Assembly (NCBI RefSeq): GCF_027270735.1
Contig: NZ_JAPWIJ010000005.1
Coordinates: forward strand, 186,001-250,000
DNA from: Rhodococcus ruber
GTDB taxonomy: Bacteria; Actinomycetota; Actinomycetes; Mycobacteriales; Mycobacteriaceae
Reading direction: 5' to 3'
DNA length: 64,000 bases
The position numbers and the translations under genes were made by a program. Numbering within the stretch: position 1 is the stretch's first letter; each line of letters begins with the position of its first letter. Shown one piece after another: positions 1 to 9,686 of this stretch. The notes beneath the pieces were generated by a model, which saw only the letters and a program-made list of their open reading frames with translations, ran no database searches and had not been told where the DNA came from.

Positions 1-313
1 GCAGAGCAGTGGCATGCGGTAATTCACAGTCAGGCGTAGGTACACGCGCCACGTCTGCCGACACCGAGAACCGTTCACGCGTCTGCACACGATATGGGCA
101 GGCTTCGGTCAGTTGCGCGTCACCGAAACGGGCATGCCGGTATCTGTTGAACTTCTCGGGCAAAACGTTCACACCCGGTCCCCGCACACTGCATCATCGA
201 AGGGTGCAACATGAAGGTGGTGCGTTAGTGGAGAACCGCGCTTACGCACGCGATCGTTCAGGGCGATTCTGCCGGGCAGTTCGGCCGCACCTAAGCGCTA
301 CGGTGTCTTCGCG
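1..313. other. upstream region, no supported gene
   Basis: I see no convincing gene here. Short open frames exist on both strands, but their composition is arginine-, serine- and cysteine-rich and resembles no family I know. The segment probably holds the promoter of the kinase gene that starts at 314. Confidence 0.5.
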
Positions 314-3300
314 GTGCTGATCGATGCGGCGACGCTTGCTGACGAGCTCGTCGCAGCCGGATTCGATATGGTCGTCGAAATCGGCAGGGGTACCTACGGA
401 ATTGTGTTTCGCTGTGTGGAGCCCGATCTGGAACGGTTCGTCGCCGTCAAAGTTCTGACGCTGAGCAGAGATTCCGACGAAGGCGCACGCTTCGTTCGTG
501 AGCAGCATGCCATGAGTCGACTGTCCAGTCACCCGAGCGTGGTCGAGATCCTGCGTGTTGGTGTGACGCACGAGAACCACCCTTACATTGTGATGCCCTA
601 CTACAGCGAGGGGTCACTGGAGAACCTGATTCAAAGCTCAGGACGGTTGACAGTTCCGTCCGGCTTGCACATTGCCGCGTCCATTACGCGAGCGCTGGCT
701 GCCGCACACCGACTGGGCATAGTCCATCGCGATGTGAAACCTGCGAATGTTCTCGTCGGCGACACCGGTGCAGCCGTATTGGGCGACTTCGGCATCGCGC
801 ACATCCCCGGAGGGTTCGTCACAGGTACCGACACCATTACTGGCTCGCCGGCGTTTACTGCACCCGAAGTATTAGCGGGCTACCCAGCGACGTCCGCTGC
901 GGACGTGTACAGCCTCGGCGGTACAGTGTTTGCTGCGTTGACGGGCCACGTGTTGTTCCAGAGGCGATCTGGAGAGAAGCTTTTCACTCAGTTCGTAAGA
1001 ATTGCGGCCCGAACCGCCTCTGAGCTTGCCGAGGCGGACCTTCCTACTGACGTATCGGACATCATCGAGAACGCAATGGCGGATTCACCGAGCGATCGAC
1101 CGACAACGGATGAACTCGTCGAGTTACTCGTCGAGTCCGCAGAGGCTCATGACACCCACACGGTTGCGGCCCCACGGCATGCGCAGAACACCAACACCAA
1201 CACCACGCGCGTCGAGGCGACAGTAGGCAACTTTTTGACGCGAAACGCGGCTTTCGTCGGCCGGAAGATCGAGATGCGGGAGGCAGAACACGCCTTCGGA
1301 CGATGTCGGTTGTTGACCCTGGCCGGCCCGGGCGGAGTAGGTAAGACCACTTTGGCCACCCAGCTGGCATCCAGGAATCGGGACAATTTCAAAGACGGCA
1401 CTTGGATGGTTGAACTGGGTGAGCAACGGGACCCATCGCTGCTGTTTCCAATGGTCGCAACTGCTTTACGACTGAGCGGTCGCCGAACTGCCCATCTGGA
1501 CGACATCATCGACCATCTGTATGAGCGGAATCTACTACTCGTCATCGACAACTGCGAGCACATGGTCGGCGATGTGGCGATATTTCTGGACGCCGTCTTG
1601 AAACGGGCTCCCGGCGTCCACATCCTGGCAACAAGCCGAGAGCCCCTCAACCTCGCCGACGAACAGATTCTGCGTGTCCTTCCAATGACGCTGCCCGACA
1701 GTGATGCTGCAACCACGCTGAAAGATCTAACCCATTACGACGCGGTCGCTCTTTTCCTCGATCGGGCAAGAACGGCGGCACCCGGTTTCGAATTGACCGT
1801 CGACAACCAGGACGACGTTGTCGACATCTGTCAGCAGCTCGAAGGCATCCCCCTTGCGATCGAGCTCGCCGCCGCCCGACTAGCTACACTTTCTCCACAC
1901 CAGCTTGCGCATCGTCTCAGCGATAGATTTTCGCTACTCAATCACGGATACAGAAATCTACCGGACAGACAGCGGACACTTCGCATGTGCATCGATTGGA
2001 GTTACGACCTGTGCACCCCTGTGGAACGAGTTCTATGGCACAGGGTGTCCGTCTTCGCCAACGAATTCGAATTGGATGCCGTCGAAGGTATCTGCGGGAC
2101 TGGTATGACGCCCAGTCAAATTTTGGACACTCTCGATTCGCTGGTCGAGAAGTCCATAATTCTACGTGGCCAGAGCGGATCGACCGTCACCTTTCGACTT
2201 CTCGTGATGGTACGAGACTACGGTCGAACACCGGCGGATGAATCGAGCGAATTCCTGGAGACAGTCCCTCTCCGGGACACTTGGTACCAGGCCCTCGTCG
2301 AACGAGCCAACGATAGCTGGATTGGTCCGCAGCAGCTCAGCTGGCTCGACCGACTGGAGCGCGAGCTGCCGAACCTGCGCGAGATCTTGCAAAACTGCAT
2401 CACTAATCCGGAGCCGGACGGAACGAGACTCGGTCTGCAGATCGCATCCGGACTGTTCAATTACTGGACCTCACGCGGTCAGCCGGCAGAGGGCCGGACA
2501 TGGTTGCGTCATCTACTTCGGTCGAATGAGTGTTCGTCCACGTACGAGGTGGCAAGAGGTTTGGCATCCGCGAGCATTTTAGCCGAACTGCAAGGCGACC
2601 TGGACGAAGGCGAGCGCCTCGTCTCGCAGGGAATGCGCTTGCTGGACCAAACGGCCGACCGACGTGCGTGGGCTGTGATCAATCATGCAGATGGTCTCAC
2701 GGCACTATTCAGCGGCGACCTCGGGCGCGCGACGATGCGTCTCGAAAGCTCATCCGTTTATTTCGGCCACAGCGGCGAAGTCGCAAGGCAAGTCGAGTCA
2801 CTCGAGTTGCTGGGACTCTCCGCAGAGTTACTGGGCGAATCCGAGAAAGCTATAACATCGTTCGAGCAGGCTGTCGAAATAACCGAACGCGCTGGTGAGT
2901 GTGTGTACCGATCCTATTCTCTGTGGGGAATTGCGATATCCGTTTGGCGGCAAGGTGATTGGCGTCGCGCGCAGATTCTCCTCAAAGACGCTCTGAGTCT
3001 TTCGTACCAAGCGGAGCATCAGATAGCGGCAGCGGTGGAGCTCGAAGGAATGGCCTGGATAACCGCCGACGAGGACGCCGAGCGCGCGGCGATATTGTTG
3101 GGATCGGCTCAATCTTTGGGATTGAATTCAGGCTGTTCGGCAAGCTTCATACCAAGTTTGTTCGACTGTCACGACAGCTGCGCAGATACAGTCCGACAGA
3201 CACTGGGTACGCGCGAGGCTGCAGCCGCAATTCGATACGGACGATCACTGAATTTCTCAGAGGCAATACGATACGCATTGCATAATTTGAAACCCAAGAT

Positions 3301-3355
3301 CGATATCCAGGTTAACGATCGCCCAATCGGCTGGTACCGCCCTATCGAGACGTAG
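314..3355 (+). CDS. PknK-like serine/threonine kinase fused to a STAND-type ATPase and TPR-like region
   Basis: 1013 aa, GTG start. Residues about 15-275 form a Hanks-type Ser/Thr kinase: glycine loop GRGTYG (24-29), ATP lysine K46 in VAVKV, catalytic HRDVKPAN (138-145) and DFG (158-160). A linker follows, then an NB-ARC/AAA-like ATPase with P-loop GPGGVGKTT (338-346), Walker B ending in IDNCEH (411-416) and a GIPLAIELAAARL segment typical of STAND regulators. The last 350 residues are helical, TPR-like. Mycobacterial PknK has the same kinase-ATPase order and regulates transcription. The LuxR-type helix-turn-helix that often ends STAND regulators is not visible; the protein stops at WYRPIET. 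It may therefore signal through its partners rather than bind DNA. No transmembrane segment is seen, so it is probably cytosolic. Confidence 0.85.
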   Translation: MLIDAATLADELVAAGFDMVVEIGRGTYGIVFRCVEPDLERFVAVKVLTLSRDSDEGARFVREQHAMSRLSSHPSVVEILRVGVTHENHPYIVMPYYSEGSLENLIQSSGRLTVPSGLHIAASITRALAAAHRLGIVHRDVKPANVLVGDTGAAVLGDFGIAHIPGGFVTGTDTITGSPAFTAPEVLAGYPATSAADVYSLGGTVFAALTGHVLFQRRSGEKLFTQFVRIAARTASELAEADLPTDVSDIIENAMADSPSDRPTTDELVELLVESAEAHDTHTVAAPRHAQNTNTNTTRVEATVGNFLTRNAAFVGRKIEMREAEHAFGRCRLLTLAGPGGVGKTTLATQLASRNRDNFKDGTWMVELGEQRDPSLLFPMVATALRLSGRRTAHLDDIIDHLYERNLLLVIDNCEHMVGDVAIFLDAVLKRAPGVHILATSREPLNLADEQILRVLPMTLPDSDAATTLKDLTHYDAVALFLDRARTAAPGFELTVDNQDDVVDICQQLEGIPLAIELAAARLATLSPHQLAHRLSDRFSLLNHGYRNLPDRQRTLRMCIDWSYDLCTPVERVLWHRVSVFANEFELDAVEGICGTGMTPSQILDTLDSLVEKSIILRGQSGSTVTFRLLVMVRDYGRTPADESSEFLETVPLRDTWYQALVERANDSWIGPQQLSWLDRLERELPNLREILQNCITNPEPDGTRLGLQIASGLFNYWTSRGQPAEGRTWLRHLLRSNECSSTYEVARGLASASILAELQGDLDEGERLVSQGMRLLDQTADRRAWAVINHADGLTALFSGDLGRATMRLESSSVYFGHSGEVARQVESLELLGLSAELLGESEKAITSFEQAVEITERAGECVYRSYSLWGIAISVWRQGDWRRAQILLKDALSLSYQAEHQIAAAVELEGMAWITADEDAERAAILLGSAQSLGLNSGCSASFIPSLFDCHDSCADTVRQTLGTREAAAAIRYGRSLNFSEAIRYALHNLKPKIDIQVNDRPIGWYRPIET

Positions 3356-3627
3356 CCACACTTACACGACGCCGCGTCAGGTCTATTGAAACTCCTACGC
3401 TTACGTCATCTTCGAGCGGAGTGCTCGATCGGGTGGGACACCTCGACATGCGTGAAGTACTGACCACCGGCGTCGCTATGGCCGATGAGCCCCGGGTCGA
3501 TGCACCTCCACACCGCGCAATGCACTCGGCCGTTCATGCGTATGCGTTATCCTTACCTACGGCGCGACCTTGGGTCGAAAGCTGGACAACCGGTGTCCCT
3601 GCCAGAAGGTCGGGTCACTCGACGAGT

Positions 3628-4353
3628 TCACCGAGAAAGGTGTGGAGGATGCACTTGCTCCACCCGATCACGCCGTGTGTACATATCCCAATAGTATTCG
3701 GCCAGAACATCGGGATCTATTGCTGGAAGAGTACTTTCGACAGAACTTGCATCTCCGGACGACAAATAGGCCGCCGCAGCCTCGCTTCTATCGATAGAAG
3801 CAGCAATTGCGAGCGTGCCTGCATAGACGCCTGTATCCTTCAGCTCAGCATTGAGCGAGTACAGGTAGTTCCGTGCCGCGGACATCAGCGGGCCTGGCCC
3901 GCTGAGAAAGGGCATCGGCTGAACCGCGCTGTAACCATGGGTGAACAAGATCGCGCCGTCGCCGCGTTCGAGCATTTCCGGCAGAACTGAGCGAACGACC
4001 TCGACAGGCGTAAAAAGGAATAAGGGCGCGAATTCCGCCAAAACCTTATCGTCCAAATCCTTGGCAGCGGTGAAACCTTGATTTCCTCCGTTGGGACCGT
4101 ACTCCACCACGTCGATCCGACCGAATCGCTCGCGAATCGCCTCGACTACGCCTGGCATCTCGTCGGGTTTGTTCAGATCGGCCGAGAAGGATGCAGCTTC
4201 GATGCTCTCCTTTGTAAGCTCACGCACCAATCCCTCGAGCCGCTCGGGCCGCCGAGCAACTAACGCGACGCGAAACCCTTCCCTGCCAAATCTACGCGCA
4301 ACTGATAAACCCAGTCCGGTACCGGCCCCGAACACCGCAATTACCCTATACAA
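3628..4353 (-). CDS. SDR-family protein lacking the YxxxK catalytic pair
   Basis: 241 aa with a Rossmann dinucleotide-binding motif GAGTGLGLS near residues 9-17 and an ARRPERLEGL segment typical of short-chain dehydrogenase/reductases, with the usual length for the family. After the S-A pair where the catalytic Ser normally sits, the expected Tyr-x-x-x-Lys is replaced by a stretch reading PLMSAARNYL, so the standard proton-relay residues are missing. It may bind NAD(P) without normal dehydrogenase activity. The only in-frame start close to the motif is TTG at 4353, preceded by a purine-rich stretch; an in-frame stop lies just upstream. It lies 166 bp downstream of the ABC transporter pair on the same strand and converges with the kinase gene. 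Confidence 0.75.
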   Translation of the reverse strand: MYRVIAVFGAGTGLGLSVARRFGREGFRVALVARRPERLEGLVRELTKESIEAASFSADLNKPDEMPGVVEAIRERFGRIDVVEYGPNGGNQGFTAAKDLDDKVLAEFAPLFLFTPVEVVRSVLPEMLERGDGAILFTHGYSAVQPMPFLSGPGPLMSAARNYLYSLNAELKDTGVYAGTLAIAASIDRSEAAAAYLSSGDASSVESTLPAIDPDVLAEYYWDMYTRRDRVEQVHPPHLSR

Positions 4354-4519
4354 TCTTCATCCACCCCAATAGTTTCGTCGTATCGATGTATGTACAATTC
4401 GGAGTATTCAACTATCTTGGCAGTATATAGTTACTCTACTTTCTTGCTGGATTGATCAACACCGCTATCGATGTCCGTAGTGGGCGATCGCGACTTCGCA
4501 ACGCCGCGCTGTGGGATTT

Positions 4520-6247
4520 CTAGCGCTGTGCCCCGATTCGCCACCCCTGAGATCGCTCTCGTTCAGCCCAGAAACGCGAGTATCGGCCACCCGAGCCGAG
4601 GAGTTCTTCGTGACGGCCGGCCTCGGCAATCACGCCATCGTCGAGGACCAGTATCTGATCCGCCGCCATGATCGTTTGCAATCGGTGAGCGATCACGATG
4701 ACCGTCCTGCTTGCTGCGAGTGCGCTCAGCGCCTCCTGAACAAGGGCTTCGTTCTCCGGATCGAGTGCAGCAGTTGCCTCGTCGAGCAGGACTATCGGTG
4801 CATCCTTGAGGAGCGCACGCGCGATGGAGACTCGCTGGCGTTCGCCGCCGGAGAGGGATGTTCCCCCTTCGCCCGTCTGTGTGTCGAGTCCTTCAGGAAG
4901 CCTGTCGACAATCTCGTCCACTCGGGCGAGTCGTACTACCCGGTCGAGTTCTTCGGATGACGCTTCCGGCTTTGCGAGAAGAATGTTCTCGCGAATACTC
5001 CCACGGAAAAGGTAGACGTCCTGAAAAACGAATGAGAGTTGTCGCATGAGTCCGGCCGCCGTAAGAGTACGTACGTCTTGGCCTCCGATGAGGACTTGCC
5101 CTCCTGTGACATCCCAGAACCGTGCGACGAGCCGGGTAATTGTCGTCTTTCCTGCACCGGACGGGCCGACGAGCGCCGTCAATGAGTTTGCCGGGGCGCG
5201 GAAGGACACGTTTCGCAGCACCGGCTGATCCTCGTTGTAGCCGAAGGTTACGGATTCGAACTCGACGGACGCGTCGACCCCGGCGACGACCGAGCCCTCC
5301 TTCAATGCTGGAGTATCGAGTATGGCTTCGAGCCGCCAGATATTGCGCCGAATGATCCTTACAGCCCCTCCCAGATCCCCTGCGTCGAGGAGAGGTTGAA
5401 CAAATCGGGTCGCCAAGATCAGCAGCATCACCAGATCCACCGAAGCGAGAGTTCCGCCAACAGCGACGAATACGCTCGCGAGCACCAGCAGCGTGAAGGC
5501 AGCCTGCACGATCACCCCGAATCCGAACTGAGCGACGACCACCGATCCGACGCGCTTTCGATCGGAGTCACGCTGCTCCTGCAGCGCAGCATCCAAACTT
5601 CTGGTGCGAGCGTCGCCGCCTCCGAATGCCCTCAGGACGGGTTGATTCTGAGCGAACTCGACGACTCGATTTGCGACCTCTACGGCAGCGTCGTGGCTGC
5701 GTTGGTCGGTGCGGAGCAACAGGGAGCCAGTCCACCGATAAGCGATATACAGCAGCGGGGCCACAACGGCGGTGATGAGTGCGATACGCCAGTCGACGAA
5801 AAGCATCCCAACGATCACGGTCGCAGGAGTGACGACGGTCTCGATGAGCGGCCGCAGGAGATTGGCTGGTGCGCCCATGATTTCGAACACACCGCCCCCG
5901 ACAACTTTGCTGACGTCTCCAGAGCGCCGTGTATCGAACCACCCGAGCGGGAGCGTAGCTATATGATCGCCGACCCGTTGCCACAGCGACAACGCTACTG
6001 CGGTCGACGTGTCGAGGGTCGCCCACTTGCTCCAGTAAGTAAGTGCGGCGTAGGCGGCAAGGAGCGCCCCTTCGAGTGCTATCCACGACCACGCCGCGCT
6101 CGGGTCCGGCCCGAGCAACACCCGGAACACCGGTACCAGCACCACGAATGCGGTTCCCTGTACGAACGACGACGCCACAAGGGCGATGAGGAGGCTGCGA
6201 AATGCGCGGCCGTCGTCTCCCAACAATCGAAATAGGTCCCGGATCAT
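4520..6247 (-). CDS. ABC transporter, fused permease/ATPase (second half of heterodimer)
   Basis: 575 aa when started at the ATG at 6247, which overlaps the stop of the upstream gene (ATGA) and has a GAGGAGAG ribosome site about six bases away; a longer frame to 6286 lacks these features. The N-terminal half is a six-helix type-IV ABC membrane domain, the C-terminal half an ATPase with Walker A GPSGAGKTT, Q-loop FVFQDVYLF, signature LSGGERQRVS and Walker B IVLLDEATAALD. The RFWDVTGG wording after Walker A is typical of the IrtAB/YbtPQ group, which imports ferric siderophores despite an exporter fold. It should pair with the product of the preceding gene. Substrate is not shown by the sequence; drug or lipid export is the alternative. 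Confidence 0.85.
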   Translation of the reverse strand: MIRDLFRLLGDDGRAFRSLLIALVASSFVQGTAFVVLVPVFRVLLGPDPSAAWSWIALEGALLAAYAALTYWSKWATLDTSTAVALSLWQRVGDHIATLPLGWFDTRRSGDVSKVVGGGVFEIMGAPANLLRPLIETVVTPATVIVGMLFVDWRIALITAVVAPLLYIAYRWTGSLLLRTDQRSHDAAVEVANRVVEFAQNQPVLRAFGGGDARTRSLDAALQEQRDSDRKRVGSVVVAQFGFGVIVQAAFTLLVLASVFVAVGGTLASVDLVMLLILATRFVQPLLDAGDLGGAVRIIRRNIWRLEAILDTPALKEGSVVAGVDASVEFESVTFGYNEDQPVLRNVSFRAPANSLTALVGPSGAGKTTITRLVARFWDVTGGQVLIGGQDVRTLTAAGLMRQLSFVFQDVYLFRGSIRENILLAKPEASSEELDRVVRLARVDEIVDRLPEGLDTQTGEGGTSLSGGERQRVSIARALLKDAPIVLLDEATAALDPENEALVQEALSALAASRTVIVIAHRLQTIMAADQILVLDDGVIAEAGRHEELLGSGGRYSRFWAERERSQGWRIGAQR

Positions 6248-8052
6248 CTGATGCTCTCCTCGGTCAGGCTCAGGCGTGGTGTCCACACCTTGGCGCGTTC
6301 ATGGTCGTGCCACAGCCCGGCGTACACGCCACCTGCGGCCACCAGTTGGTCATGGGTTCCTGTCTCGGCGACCTTGCCACCGTCGAGAACCACGATTTGA
6401 TCGACGTTGCGCACAGTCGAGAGTCGGTGCGCAATGACCAACATCGTCCGCCCGACGGCGAGTTCGGACAGTGCGTCTTGGATCTGCGCCTCGGATTCAG
6501 GGTCAGCGAATGCCGTCGCCTCGTCGAGGACGAGGATCGGCGTGTCGGCGACCAGCGCTCGGGCTATCGAAACCCGTTGTGCCTCACCGCCTGATAGCTG
6601 TGTTTCGTCACCGATGATGGTGTCGTATCCGTGTGGCAGTGCACTGATTCGCTGGTGGATCTGCGCTATCCTCGCGGCTTGTTCCACGGCGGCATGGTCC
6701 GCGCCCGGCCTGGCGAGAGCGATGTTCTCACGGACACTGGCGCGCAACAGTTGCACATCCTGGAAGACGAAGCTTATGTGGCGGTACAGCTCTTTTGGTG
6801 TCAGGTCACGGAGGTCGACTCCGCCGAGGAGGACGCTCCCCTCTGCTGGGTCCCAGAACCGGGGGATGAGCCTTGAGACTGTAGACTTCCCGGCGCCTGA
6901 ACGACCGACCAACGCGGTGACGGTGCCTGGCTCGAGTACGAAGCTCACGTCGTTGAGCGCTGCATGCCCGTCGTGGTAGCTGAAGCCCACGTTGCGCAGT
7001 TCGAGCCGCGAACTCTCGAGGACAGGCGAAGCACTTGGAAAGGTCAGGACCGGGGTCGCCAGTAGATCACGTACCCGCTGGCTGGCCGTTCGAGCCTGCA
7101 TGAGGGTGTTGGCCGCGGACCACATACCGAACAGAGGCCCGAGTACTCCCAACCCGAGCACCACGAACGGCACCACATCTTCCGTGCTGACCCACCCCCT
7201 CTCTGCGAATGCCAGACCGGCAACGAGCACCACCATCAAGGTGGTTGGCGTCGCCAGTACGATCTCGCCAACGGCCATGGACCGGTTGCTCTTCGCGCTC
7301 ATGCGATAGAACAACTCGGCATGTGCCCGAGTCGTGGCCAAGAAACGGCTGGACGCGCGGGAAGCGCCGCCGAATGTCTTCATGACGGCGATCCCCTGTA
7401 CGAACTCGACCGCCGAACCGTTGACGTTCTCGGTCGAGACGGAAAACTCTTGCCATGCGTCCTTCCCGACCGCGAAGCGACGCGCGTAGAGGGCCATGCC
7501 GATTGCGATCGGAATGAACAGCGTGGACGTCAGCCTCCAGTCGACACTGAAGAGATAAGCCAGCATGGCTACTGGAATCACGACGGCGCTGACAATTTCG
7601 AGTGCAGCATGCGCAACGAGGTGGTGCATCTCGACGACGTCGTCCGCTACCGCCTTCTTCACCGCACCCGCGCTTCGATGAGAGAACCAGCCGAGCGGCA
7701 CCCGAGTGAGGCGTGCGACGAGCTTACGGCGAAGATCGAGCTGCAGATCGTTGTCCGCGTAGTGGGTTATCGATCCGGCGCTCATTACTGCAACCGCTCG
7801 TACGGTGAGCGCAACCGCCGCGACGATCGCCCAGGTCCAGGCGGTGCGCACGGGGAAGGAGTCGGCGACGATCGCGGCCATCGATAACTCGGACACCGCG
7901 ATGAAGGGGACAACCGTTGCCAACGCTGCGACGAATTGCACCCCGAGAGCGAGGATCAGAGCGCCGCGGATAGGAGCGAGAAGCTCCACCAGGGAACTGC
8001 GTCGAACGGCCTGCTCCGCTCGATCTGCGCTTCGCTCTTCGGTCGGCTTCAT
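6244..8052 (-). CDS. ABC transporter, fused permease/ATPase (first half of heterodimer)
   Basis: 602 aa from the ATG at 8052, chosen because GGAGAG stands just in front and the protein aligns from there; the open frame continues 56 codons upstream without conserved sequence. It has a six-helix membrane domain, then an ATPase with Walker A GRSGAGKST, FVFQDVQLL, signature LSGGEAQRVS and Walker B followed by DEATAFADPESE. The ATAFADPE wording is characteristic of YbtP/IrtA-like siderophore importers, but the N-terminal siderophore-reductase domain of mycobacterial IrtA is absent. Translationally coupled to the next gene by an ATGA overlap, so the two halves are made together. A TetR regulator is encoded 307 bp upstream in the same direction. 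Confidence 0.85.
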   Translation of the reverse strand: MKPTEERSADRAEQAVRRSSLVELLAPIRGALILALGVQFVAALATVVPFIAVSELSMAAIVADSFPVRTAWTWAIVAAVALTVRAVAVMSAGSITHYADNDLQLDLRRKLVARLTRVPLGWFSHRSAGAVKKAVADDVVEMHHLVAHAALEIVSAVVIPVAMLAYLFSVDWRLTSTLFIPIAIGMALYARRFAVGKDAWQEFSVSTENVNGSAVEFVQGIAVMKTFGGASRASSRFLATTRAHAELFYRMSAKSNRSMAVGEIVLATPTTLMVVLVAGLAFAERGWVSTEDVVPFVVLGLGVLGPLFGMWSAANTLMQARTASQRVRDLLATPVLTFPSASPVLESSRLELRNVGFSYHDGHAALNDVSFVLEPGTVTALVGRSGAGKSTVSRLIPRFWDPAEGSVLLGGVDLRDLTPKELYRHISFVFQDVQLLRASVRENIALARPGADHAAVEQAARIAQIHQRISALPHGYDTIIGDETQLSGGEAQRVSIARALVADTPILVLDEATAFADPESEAQIQDALSELAVGRTMLVIAHRLSTVRNVDQIVVLDGGKVAETGTHDQLVAAGGVYAGLWHDHERAKVWTPRLSLTEESIR

Positions 8053-8359
8053 GAGCTCTCCATTCGTTACCTTCGTTGCTGTGGGAATCAGTACATTCAG
8101 AGCTCCCTGGGCCGGATTCGCCGATCCTTGGATTGCACAAGGCGTTGCTCGTCGATTGCGACATTGCCTCGGAGACAAACATTCTCGGGCTCGATGTAGA
8201 CTCATCCTGGTCTTGGTCACCGATCAAGTCAAGGGCTACGTCGAGTCGTGGGCTCGGCCAACGAGGTGGTCTTACTCACACCGCGTCGCGAGCACAGCCG
8301 ATACACCGGGACATAGGACGCCTGACTTCACCCCGATGTAGGGGATCGACGATTTGCTC
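8053..8359. other. intergenic between tetR and ABC transporter genes
   Basis: 307 bp without a supported gene. It contains the leader of the ABC operon and probably its promoter. I saw neither a clear IdeR/DtxR iron box nor a strong terminator hairpin. Confidence 0.5.
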
Positions 8360-8977
8360 CTAGTCGGAAGAAAGTCGAGCAGGAGTGGAGATTGCAAAGG
8401 AGACGAGGGCTGCTATTCCGAACTCCGCCCGCTCGGCAAAGGAATCGTCCAGGAAGAACGATCCGACCCTGGCCAAACCGGGGTGCGTATCCGCGTCGAA
8501 ATCACGGCGGGGGGAATCCATCCGCTCGGCCTGTTCTTCCTCGACGAGTCCCAGTACGAGACAGTGCAATCCCCACATTGCGCGAGCTGCAGTATGTTCC
8601 TCCACACCCAATTCAAGAAAGGCCGAAACGACGACTTCGGCGTAATCGAGCGTGTTGACGTCGAAGGTCTCGGTCATGGCCACGAGCCTTGCTCCGTCTC
8701 GATGAGAAAGCATCGCACGCCGTGACCGTCGAGCAACCTCTGCTATTCGTTCTCGGGCAGCTGCGGGCAGATTGTCGAGCGAAAGCTCGCCGAGAATCGA
8801 TTCGGCGAGAAGTTCGAGAAGTTTCGCCTTGCTGGTTACTTGAAACGACACCGAATTGAGGTGCAATCCCATGCGCTTTGCGACACCCCGGAGTGTGACA
8901 GCCTCCATGCCACCCTCGTCGAGCAGGGCGAGGGCCTCCCTGACCACATCACTCCGGCTGTGCCGCTTCTTCTTCAT
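8360..8977 (-). CDS. TetR-family transcriptional regulator
   Basis: 205 aa from the ATG at 8977, which has a perfect GAAGGAGG site upstream; the frame extends to 9064 but that part is not needed. The first 50 residues form the TetR helix-turn-helix (SRSDVVREALALLDEGG, then VTLRGVAKRMGLHLNSV). The C-terminal half looks like the ligand-binding domain of classical TetR (TetR_C). It sits upstream of, and in line with, the two ABC transporter genes, so control of that transporter is the simplest role. The divergent side faces a small hypothetical gene at 9245; a palindrome at 9158-9170 in between may be its operator. Confidence 0.8.
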   Translation of the reverse strand: MKKKRHSRSDVVREALALLDEGGMEAVTLRGVAKRMGLHLNSVSFQVTSKAKLLELLAESILGELSLDNLPAAARERIAEVARRSRRAMLSHRDGARLVAMTETFDVNTLDYAEVVVSAFLELGVEEHTAARAMWGLHCLVLGLVEEEQAERMDSPRRDFDADTHPGLARVGSFFLDDSFAERAEFGIAALVSFAISTPARLSSD

Positions 8978-9157
8978 GGACCCTCCTTCGACGTTGACTT
9001 CACGATTGTCGGACCACGCGTGCGTCGACCCCGATTTGCTACTCGACACTATTCGATCGATCAACTGCTCGATTCGCGGTGTGTGCCGATGTGAGCTCGA
9101 CCAGGTCCGTCAACCCTGGGAGCTCTTGCAGCCCGGGACCTGAGCTGTAGACTAACT

Positions 9158-9170
9158 TGGTCAGCGACCA
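9158..9170. promoter_or_regulatory. possible TetR operator palindrome
   Basis: TGGTC-AGC-GACCA is a perfect 5-bp-arm palindrome in the divergent gap between the tetR gene and the gene at 9245. Its position suits an operator, but a single short palindrome is weak evidence. Confidence 0.3.
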
Positions 9171-9244
9171 TCTACGAAACTCGGCACTGTTCGGGAACCG
9201 TTCTCGATGACTGCGGAGTCGTCGATCAATTCAAAGGGTGATGC

Positions 9245-9640
9245 ATGCCGGAGCCGACTACCCAGCCGCCAACGCCAATTCCACTGGTGATCATAGATGT
9301 GGCCGGATTTTCGGCGAAAGAAGGAATGAAGATGGTCTACGACACTCTGATCGCTTCAACGGCGCAGGGAAGACCATTTGCGGCAGTGGTGACGATGCCC
9401 GCTGCCATGACACATCTCGACATGTTCAGTGGGTATCGTCAACGCATATCGATGGCGTTGACTCTTCGAGCGAAAATGAAGGAATCATGTCGCGGACTTG
9501 GGTTCGTCTCGCAGTCCAGAACCAACCCGGCCAATTCCAGGCTCACTCGGTCGATTCTCGAATTCTGGGGTTTCCCAGTCATGATTACCGGCGACATCGA
9601 GGCAGCGAAAGTGTGGGCCTACCAGCACATCGGGACGTGA
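9245..9640 (+). CDS. small conserved-looking protein, STAS/SpoIIAA-like candidate
   Basis: 131 aa, ATG start after an AAAGGGTGATGC stretch. The protein begins with a beta-strand-like VIIDVAGF segment, then a helix, then a strand AAVVTMPAAM, a basic helical region (RQRISMALTLRAKMKESCRGL) and ends with SILEFWGFPVMITGDIEAAKVWAYQHI. The alternation of strands and helices and the final AAKVW(A)xx motif recall STAS/SpoIIAA-like domains; I do not recognise a named family. Codon use and spacing to a strong terminator make it likely to be real. Divergent from the TetR gene, which may control it. Confidence 0.55.
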   Translation: MPEPTTQPPTPIPLVIIDVAGFSAKEGMKMVYDTLIASTAQGRPFAAVVTMPAAMTHLDMFSGYRQRISMALTLRAKMKESCRGLGFVSQSRTNPANSRLTRSILEFWGFPVMITGDIEAAKVWAYQHIGT

Positions 9641-9682
9641 AGGCTGCCGACGCTGCGCCGTCAGCACAGCGTCGGCAGCCTT
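9640..9682. terminator. bidirectional Rho-independent terminator
   Basis: A perfect 16-bp inverted repeat (arms 9640-9655 and 9667-9682, beginning AAGGCTGCCGACGCTG) with an 11-nt loop lies between convergent genes. It is followed by TCCTTCT on one side and preceded by the stop codon on the other, so it can serve both directions. Confidence 0.85.
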
Positions 9683-9686
9683 CCTT

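Noticed and set aside
9..320. Open frame of 103 codons before the kinase gene
   Set aside because: Arg/Ser/Cys-rich shadow composition, no family resemblance and no ribosome site.
3421..3990. 189-codon plus-strand frame downstream of the kinase gene
   Set aside because: Lies largely antisense to the SDR gene; the sequence reads as an out-of-frame shadow.
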